Assembly (NCBI RefSeq): GCF_000836725.1 | Contig: NZ_JXTH01000005.1 | Location: forward strand, 1 to 64,000 | Length of the DNA: 64,000 nt | Direction of reading: 5' to 3' | Source: Anoxybacillus thermarum | GTDB taxonomy: Bacteria; Bacillota; Bacilli; Bacillales; Anoxybacillaceae | Shown: one piece after another, positions 59,701 to 64,000 of the stretch | Layout of the letters: each line of letters opens with the position of its first letter | Numbering within the stretch: position 1 is the stretch's first letter | The notes under the pieces: model-generated | What the model was told of the DNA's origin: nothing | Databases searched by the model: none | Seen by the model: only the letters and a program-made list of their open reading frames with translations | Position numbers and translations under genes: made by a program

Positions 59701-60829
59701 ATGCTAATAATTGTTTTTCTAATGCCACTTCAACAGGAACGTAGTCGTAACCGAGGTCGCGTGCGACTGCTTCGTATGTGATTTCTCCGTTTGCGACGTT
59801 TACACCAAGGCGTAATGCAGGATTGTCTGCGACCGCTTTGTGTACGCCTTTATTTGCAATTTGTAGTGCGTATGGCATTGTGACGTTTGTAAGTGCAAGT
59901 GTTGATGTACGCGGCACAGCTCCCGGCATATTCGCTACTGCGTAGTGAACGACACCGTGTTTCACATATGTTGGGTTGTCGTGTGTTGTTACATGGTCGC
60001 TCGTTTCAACAATACCGCCTTGGTCGATCGCTACGTCAACGATGACTGAACCTGGTTGCATCGCTTTTACCATTTCTTCTGTCACTAATTTTGGCGCTTT
60101 TGCTCCTGGGATTAATACGGCACCGATCACAAGGTCAGACTCCGCAACAGCTTGTGCGATGTTCATTGGGTTAGACATAAGCGTATTAATTTGGCTTCCG
60201 AAAATATCGTCAAGTTCACGTAAACGTTCTGCGCTTAAGTCGATAATCGTGACATTTGCACCTAGGCCGATCGCCACTTTTGCCGCGTTCGTTCCGACGA
60301 CACCGCCGCCAATGATCGTTACTTTTCCGCGGCTAACGCCTGGAACACCGGAAAGAAGAATACCTTTTCCGCCTTTTGTTTTTTCAAGAAATTGGGCACC
60401 AATTTGTGCTGCCATGCGTCCTGCTACTTCGCTCATCGGTGTCAAAAGCGGTAACGTACGACCAACTTGTACCGTTTCATAAGCGATTGCGATGACGCCT
60501 TTTTCTTTTAGCGCACGCGCTAACTCTGGTTCAGCAGCGAGGTGCAAGTATGTGAACAATACTAATCCCGGACGGAAGTATTCGTACTCGCTTGGTAGCG
60601 GTTCTTTTACTTTCATTACCATATCCGCTTGCGCCCATACATCTGCGGCACGTTCAACGATTTGTGCGCCTGCTTGAACGTAAGCTTCATCTGTGAAACC
60701 GCTTCCAATTCCTGCATCTTTCTCAATGATGACAGTATGTCCATTGCTGACGAATGACATAACGCCAGCCGGTGTAATCGCTACACGATTTTCATTATTT
60801 TTAATCTCTTTTGGAACACCAATAATCAT
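59699..60829 (-). CDS. ald: Alanine dehydrogenase
   Basis: The 376-residue enzyme interconverts L-alanine and pyruvate with NAD(H); it supports alanine use and sporulation in Bacillus. The N-terminus is [22 protein letters not shown], and the NAD-binding Rossmann motif is [21 protein letters not shown] (about 170-190). Catalytic Lys and His lie in [12 protein letters not shown]-like and [14 protein letters not shown] stretches. The gene follows adeR, its likely activator, in the same direction. Confidence 0.97.
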   Translation of the reverse strand: MIIGVPKEIKNNENRVAITPAGVMSFVSNGHTVIIEKDAGIGSGFTDEAYVQAGAQIVERAADVWAQADMVMKVKEPLPSEYEYFRPGLVLFTYLHLAAEPELARALKEKGVIAIAYETVQVGRTLPLLTPMSEVAGRMAAQIGAQFLEKTKGGKGILLSGVPGVSRGKVTIIGGGVVGTNAAKVAIGLGANVTIIDLSAERLRELDDIFGSQINTLMSNPMNIAQAVAESDLVIGAVLIPGAKAPKLVTEEMVKAMQPGSVIVDVAIDQGGIVETSDHVTTHDNPTYVKHGVVHYAVANMPGAVPRTSTLALTNVTMPYALQIANKGVHKAVADNPALRLGVNVANGEITYEAVARDLGYDYVPVEVALEKQLLA

Positions 60830-60870
60830 GTGCTGTTTCCCCTTTCATGTTGTCTTTCGTTATTATCTAC

Positions 60871-60899
60871 AGTATAAATGTTTTTTATCATTTGTTGTT
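60871..60899 (-). promoter_or_regulatory. Candidate ald promoter with weak -35
   Basis: On the minus strand a good -10, TATACT (60871-60876), has only AACAAC at the -35 position 17 bases upstream. A poor -35 fits a promoter that depends on an activator such as AdeR. Confidence 0.4.
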
Positions 60900-60925
60900 T
60901 GTTTAGAAAAGAGAAAGAAAAAACA

Positions 60926-60951
60926 AGCTTTTGTGGATTTCCACAAAAGCT
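60926..60951 (-). terminator. Terminator after adeR
   Basis: An 11-base perfect stem (AGCTTTTGTGG with CCACAAAAGCT) around a 4-base loop is followed on the minus strand by TTGTTTTTTC. It overlaps the adeR stop codon. Confidence 0.85.
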
Positions 60952-62179
60952 ATGTTGTCCGATATTTGTCTAATTTCATATCGATATATAGTTTTACTTT
61001 TTCGCTCATATTGCTTAAGTCGATGTTTCCGATTTCACTTATTCGCTTCAGACGGTAAGCGAGTGTATTCGGATGAATATTGAGCGTTTTCGCCGTTTCA
61101 TTGACGTTGCTGTCACAGTCAAGATACGTTTCAATCGTCTCCACTAAGTTGGTATGATGTTGTGCATCGTACTGTTTCAGCTTTTCGAGCGCAACGTTGT
61201 GGAAATCCCCATGTCGTTTTTGTTCAAAAAGCAAATCAAAAAATTGATACATGCCAAGATGCTGATAGCTTTGAATATTCGCAAGTTGATGAGGAAACGC
61301 GCGCTTCATTTTTAATACCGTTTGTGCTTCTTCATAACTTTTTGCAATTTTTGTGTAGCACTCATATACATTTCCGAACGCCCCCATCATAATGTCGACG
61401 CGAAATCGCTCTTTCATTTGCGTCATAAACGAGCGAAAGAATCGTTCAATGTGCGATTCTCCGTAGACGTTCGAGCTTGGAGCGACGAGTACGATCAGCC
61501 GCTGATGGTCGATCGTATAAAGCGGAATAGCGAGTTGTTGTGTCGTTTTTAATAAATAATCAATTTGCCGCTCCACTTGCGTTTGAATCTGTTGTTGAAA
61601 TTGAAAAATGCCAACAGAAAAAAACGGATATACATGCACGTTTAATTGATGGCATTGTTCAACGATGTCATGAGGAGAGGAAACGTGTCCTGTTAATAGC
61701 TTCCAAAAAAACTCTTGAATGCGCTCTTCTTTTTTATGTTTGCGAATTTGTAATTGCAACAACAAATTTTTCGCTGCTTTCGCTGCTTGTTTTAGCAAAT
61801 GGAACTGTTGCTCTGTCCACGGCTTATTCATTTCAATCGCCCAAATAAATCCGAGCACCTCTTTATTTTTCCAAATCGAAATGGCGATGCGATTGCCGAG
61901 CCCTACTTCTGAAATTTCTGCGACACGAACAGGCTCTTCACCCTGCAAAAGTTTTGGGATGACCCCTTCACGCCATAAACTGTTAATGACTCGCTCCGGT
62001 ACGCGTCGGTGAATGATGGTTGCCGTACGTGCAGGATCGGTATAATGCTCATGTCCACTATAAGCAATTAAGCGATGGTTTGCATCTTCAATCGTAATCG
62101 GACATTGTAATAGTTCGCTTACACGATCTGCAAATTCCTCTAAACTTTCAAAATGAGTGGCAAAAGGATTCACAAACAT
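60950..62179 (-). CDS. adeR: PucR/CdaR-type transcriptional activator, AdeR-like
   Basis: The 409-residue protein has an N-terminal sensory part (EFADRVSELLQCPITIEDANHRLIAYSGHE), a GGDEF-like middle and the C-terminal PucR helix-turn-helix (YLDCDSNVNETAKTLNIHPNTLAYRLKRISEIGNI). Its position directly upstream of ald matches B. subtilis AdeR, an activator of ald that responds to alanine. ATG at 62179 with CGGAGTGG upstream is preferred; a longer frame adds 16 residues without similarity. Confidence 0.85.
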   Translation of the reverse strand: MFVNPFATHFESLEEFADRVSELLQCPITIEDANHRLIAYSGHEHYTDPARTATIIHRRVPERVINSLWREGVIPKLLQGEEPVRVAEISEVGLGNRIAISIWKNKEVLGFIWAIEMNKPWTEQQFHLLKQAAKAAKNLLLQLQIRKHKKEERIQEFFWKLLTGHVSSPHDIVEQCHQLNVHVYPFFSVGIFQFQQQIQTQVERQIDYLLKTTQQLAIPLYTIDHQRLIVLVAPSSNVYGESHIERFFRSFMTQMKERFRVDIMMGAFGNVYECYTKIAKSYEEAQTVLKMKRAFPHQLANIQSYQHLGMYQFFDLLFEQKRHGDFHNVALEKLKQYDAQHHTNLVETIETYLDCDSNVNETAKTLNIHPNTLAYRLKRISEIGNIDLSNMSEKVKLYIDMKLDKYRTT

Positions 62180-62220
62180 CCACTCCGTTTCTTGCGTTGT
62201 TTTACGATTATTGTAGCATA

Positions 62221-62303
62221 TTGACAAATGAAAGAGCTTACTTTACTCTATAAGTGAGAAAGTCGCATATTGTGGGATTGTGACTGCATTGCAGGCAAGA
62301 CCT
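62221..62303 (+). promoter_or_regulatory. PTS operon promoter and first RAT antiterminator
   Basis: TTGACA at 62221-62226 with a weak TACTCT 17 bases later may be the promoter. The ribonucleic antiterminator (RAT) at 62275-62302 carries the BglG/LicT-family hallmarks: GGATTGTGACTG, a short loop, then GCAGGCAAGACC. Its last bases overlap the left arm of the terminator at 62297, so the two hairpins exclude each other. Confidence 0.85.
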
Positions 62304-62350
62304 AAAACGGATGAAAGAAGGTTTCTTTCTTGCGTTTTAGGTCTTTTATT
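62297..62350 (+). terminator. RAT-controlled terminator 1
   Basis: A perfect 13-base stem, AAGACCTAAAACG with CGTTTTAGGTCTT, extended inside by GAAAGAA/TTCTTTC, ends in a T-run before the EIIA gene. Confidence 0.93.
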
Positions 62351-62387
62351 TTTATCCAAATAATTGTTTAGAAAGGAGATATTTCAA

Positions 62388-62870
62388 ATGTTTCGTTTGT
62401 TTCGTAAGCGTGAAGAGGTCATTGTTTCCCCTCTAACAGGAAATGTACGATCGCTCGAAAATGTTCCAGACCCTGTGTTTGCTCAAAAAATGATGGGCGA
62501 TGGCTTTGCGATTGAGCCAACAGACGGCGTAGTTGTTTCACCGATTCATGGAGAAGTAGTACAAGTGTTCCCGACAAAACATGCTGTTGGTTTGCGTTCG
62601 GATGAAGGATTAGAAATTCTCATTCACGTTGGCATTGATACAGTTCATTTGCATGGAGAAGGATTTGAAGCGTACGTGAAAGCAGGGGATCGTGTGAAGG
62701 CTGGGGATTTACTTTTGTCGTTTGACTTGGCGCTTGTGCAACAAAAGGCGAAAAGTCCCCTTACCCCAGTCGTGATTACAAACGGGGAGGTGGTAAACGA
62801 GTGTCATCGAGAGCGTATAGAACAAGCAGAAAGAGGAAGTACTGTTTTAATGAAAGTGAAATTGAAATAA
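62388..62870 (+). CDS. PTS glucose-type enzyme IIA component
   Basis: The 160-residue protein is a stand-alone EIIA of the glucose family. The phosphorylated His is in ILIHVGIDTVHLHGEGF, and the partner His lies in the FPTKHAVGLRSDEG stretch. It passes phosphate from HPr to a sugar permease. ATG at 62388 with AAGGAGAT upstream is chosen. It sits behind a RAT switch and ahead of the antiterminator gene. Confidence 0.93.
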   Translation: MFRLFRKREEVIVSPLTGNVRSLENVPDPVFAQKMMGDGFAIEPTDGVVVSPIHGEVVQVFPTKHAVGLRSDEGLEILIHVGIDTVHLHGEGFEAYVKAGDRVKAGDLLLSFDLALVQQKAKSPLTPVVITNGEVVNECHRERIEQAERGSTVLMKVKLK

Positions 62871-62909
62871 TATATATGTGATAAAACAATCGCTGTTAAG
62901 GGGACGAAG

Positions 62910-63740
62910 ATGACGTTGCGAATCCATAAAATTTTGAACAATAACGCTGTCGTTGTATTGGATGAAGGGCAAGAGAAAATTGTAATGGGACCGGGAATTG
63001 CTTTTCAAAAAAAGAAAAATGATATTGTACCTCGTGCAAAAATCGAAAAAATTTTTGTGATGGAAGAAGAGAATGAAAAGTTCCAAGAGTTGTTACGTAC
63101 CCTTCCAGAAGAGCACATTGATATCGCGGAAGAAATTATTAGCCATGCTGAAGGGGAATTGCAAGCGCCGCTAAACAATCACATTCATATTGCATTGACA
63201 GACCATTTATCATTTGCGATTGAACGGATTCAACAAGGGTACCAAATACAAAATAAGTTGTTGAATGAAATTAAAGTGCTGTATAAAAAAGAATATCAAA
63301 TAGGTCTTTGGGCAAAACAACTGATTCGAGAACGTCTTGGCATCGACATCCCTGATGACGAAGTTGCCCATATTGCTCTTCATATTCATACAGCGAAAAT
63401 GGACGCAGCCAGCATGAACAGAACGTTAAAACAAACGACTTTAATTCGAGAAATGATCGATTTGATGAAGCAAACATTACATGTTCATATTGATGAAGAA
63501 GGAATATCTTATCAACGACTTGTGACACATTTGCGTTTTGCACTGAACCGCATTGAAAACGGTGAGTTGTTTCATTCGATGGATGAAGAGATGTTAACGC
63601 TCATTCAAACGAAATACGAAAGAGAGTTTGCATGCGCTGTTGCGATGGCTGAATATGCAAAAAAGGAATACGGAATCCAATTTCCTGTCACCGAGTTAGC
63701 TTATATTACGCTACACATTCAACGTTTAACCACAAAATAA
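62910..63740 (+). CDS. BglG/LicT-family transcriptional antiterminator
   Basis: The 276-residue protein has an N-terminal RNA-binding CAT domain ([29 protein letters not shown], about 1-55) and two PTS regulation domains. The PRD histidines are seen in [27 protein letters not shown] and [14 protein letters not shown]; the last conserved position reads [11 protein letters not shown], without the usual His before IT. It should bind both RAT elements when the sugar is present. GlcT, LicT and SacY types cannot be told apart with certainty. Confidence 0.92.
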   Translation: MTLRIHKILNNNAVVVLDEGQEKIVMGPGIAFQKKKNDIVPRAKIEKIFVMEEENEKFQELLRTLPEEHIDIAEEIISHAEGELQAPLNNHIHIALTDHLSFAIERIQQGYQIQNKLLNEIKVLYKKEYQIGLWAKQLIRERLGIDIPDDEVAHIALHIHTAKMDAASMNRTLKQTTLIREMIDLMKQTLHVHIDEEGISYQRLVTHLRFALNRIENGELFHSMDEEMLTLIQTKYEREFACAVAMAEYAKKEYGIQFPVTELAYITLHIQRLTTK

Positions 63741-63812
63741 TCATTTTGTAGAATATTGACGAATTTTGAATAATAAGTTAGAATGAAAGCGGATAAAAAA
63801 TCAAATATCGTA

Positions 63813-63841
63813 GGATTGTGACTGCATAAGCAGGCAAGACC
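63813..63841 (+). promoter_or_regulatory. Second RAT antiterminator
   Basis: A 29-base RAT with the same GGATTGTGACTGCAT start and GCAGGCAAGACC end as the first, one base longer in the loop. It precedes the EIIB-containing gene. Its end overlaps the left arm of the next terminator. Confidence 0.88.
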
Positions 63842-63895
63842 TAAAATGTACGACGATGTTTAAGGCATTCGTGTGTACATTTTAGGTCTTTTTGT
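63836..63895 (+). terminator. RAT-controlled terminator 2
   Basis: A perfect 16-base stem (AAGACCTAAAATGTAC with GTACATTTTAGGTCTT) is followed by a T-rich run. It shares the AAGACCTAAAA arm with the first switch. Confidence 0.93.
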
Positions 63896-63929
63896 TTTCT
63901 ATCATTTTATATGCAGAGGAGGAGTTTAT

Positions 63930-64000
63930 ATGAATTACGAACACATCACAAAGCAACTTTTGTCTTTGCTTGGTGGAAAAGAAAATGTCATTAGTGCGGT
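63930..64000 (+). CDS. PTS sugar permease, EIIB N-terminus (cut by window edge)
   Basis: The visible 23 residues, starting NYEHITKQLLSLLGGKEN, are the start of a beta-glucoside/sucrose/trehalose-type EIIB domain. The start ATG follows GAGGAGG. The rest lies outside the window, so the sugar cannot be named. The stand-alone EIIA upstream probably serves this permease. Confidence 0.8.
   Translation, partial: MNYEHITKQLLSLLGGKENVISA

Overview
The window holds the chromosomal replication origin region of a spore-forming, low-GC member of the Bacillaceae. The gene order around oriC follows Bacillus subtilis (gyrA-gyrB-recF-yaaA-dnaN-dnaA-oriC-rpmH-rnpA-yidC-jag-mnmE-mnmG-rsmG-noc-soj-spo0J), and later rpsF-ssb-rpsR-yybS-gdpP-rplI-dnaB-purA-tRNA-walRKHIJ-htrC-rlmH. 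The protein flavour, the pflB/pflA and adhE fermentation genes and the HD-GYP-type gene between gyrA and 16S rRNA suggest a thermophilic Anoxybacillus/Geobacillus relative; this assignment is an inference from memory of these genomes, not a search result.

Layout. 1-10120 (minus strand): the 5' end of a 16S rRNA gene with its promoter, an HD-GYP-like protein, then gyrA, gyrB, recF, yaaA, dnaN and dnaA. oriC is bipartite: DnaA boxes lie in the dnaA-rpmH gap (10190-10470) and in the dnaA-dnaN gap (8620-8775), the latter with an AT-rich unwinding segment. 10588-38640 (plus strand, co-directional with replication): ribosome, tRNA-modification and membrane-insertion genes, the Noc/Soj/Spo0J chromosome organisation genes with a parS site, c-di-AMP hydrolysis (gdpP), replicative helicase, purA, a rearranged tRNA cluster, and the essential WalRK cell-wall two-component operon with its own embedded parS. 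The block ends with a DnaA-box cluster in and after a tiny CxxH/CxxC protein gene, just ahead of rlmH.

38666-47619 (minus strand, head-on to replication): the polyamine ABC transporter potABCD, and a four-gene unit in which a Rieske/FAD oxidoreductase overlaps a gerA-type spore germination receptor operon. 47760-54104 (plus): an ATP-binding-domain protein carrying ten 21-bp repeats, a small unknown gene with a Rex-like site at its promoter, adhE with further Rex-like sites, ybaK, trmH and pgmB. 54113-57148 (minus): pflA and pflB. 57419-59658 (plus): an amino-acid ABC transporter operon. 59699-62179 (minus): ald and its likely activator adeR. 62275-64000 (plus): a PTS module (EIIA, a BglG/LicT-type antiterminator and the start of an EIIB-containing permease) with two RNA antiterminator/terminator switches.

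Functionally, the core half is replication, segregation, translation and cell-wall control. The distal half is central and anaerobic metabolism plus sporulation/germination, with redox control (Rex-like operators) and sugar control (RAT switches) readable in the DNA. I saw no insertion sequence, prophage, CRISPR array or obvious new defence system. The most unusual items are the 154-bp tandem duplication that leaves a broken tRNA-Phe copy, the Rex-like site in front of an unknown 75-residue protein, the 21-bp minisatellite in a coding region, the oxidoreductase coupled to gerA, and an HD-GYP protein with altered metal ligands.
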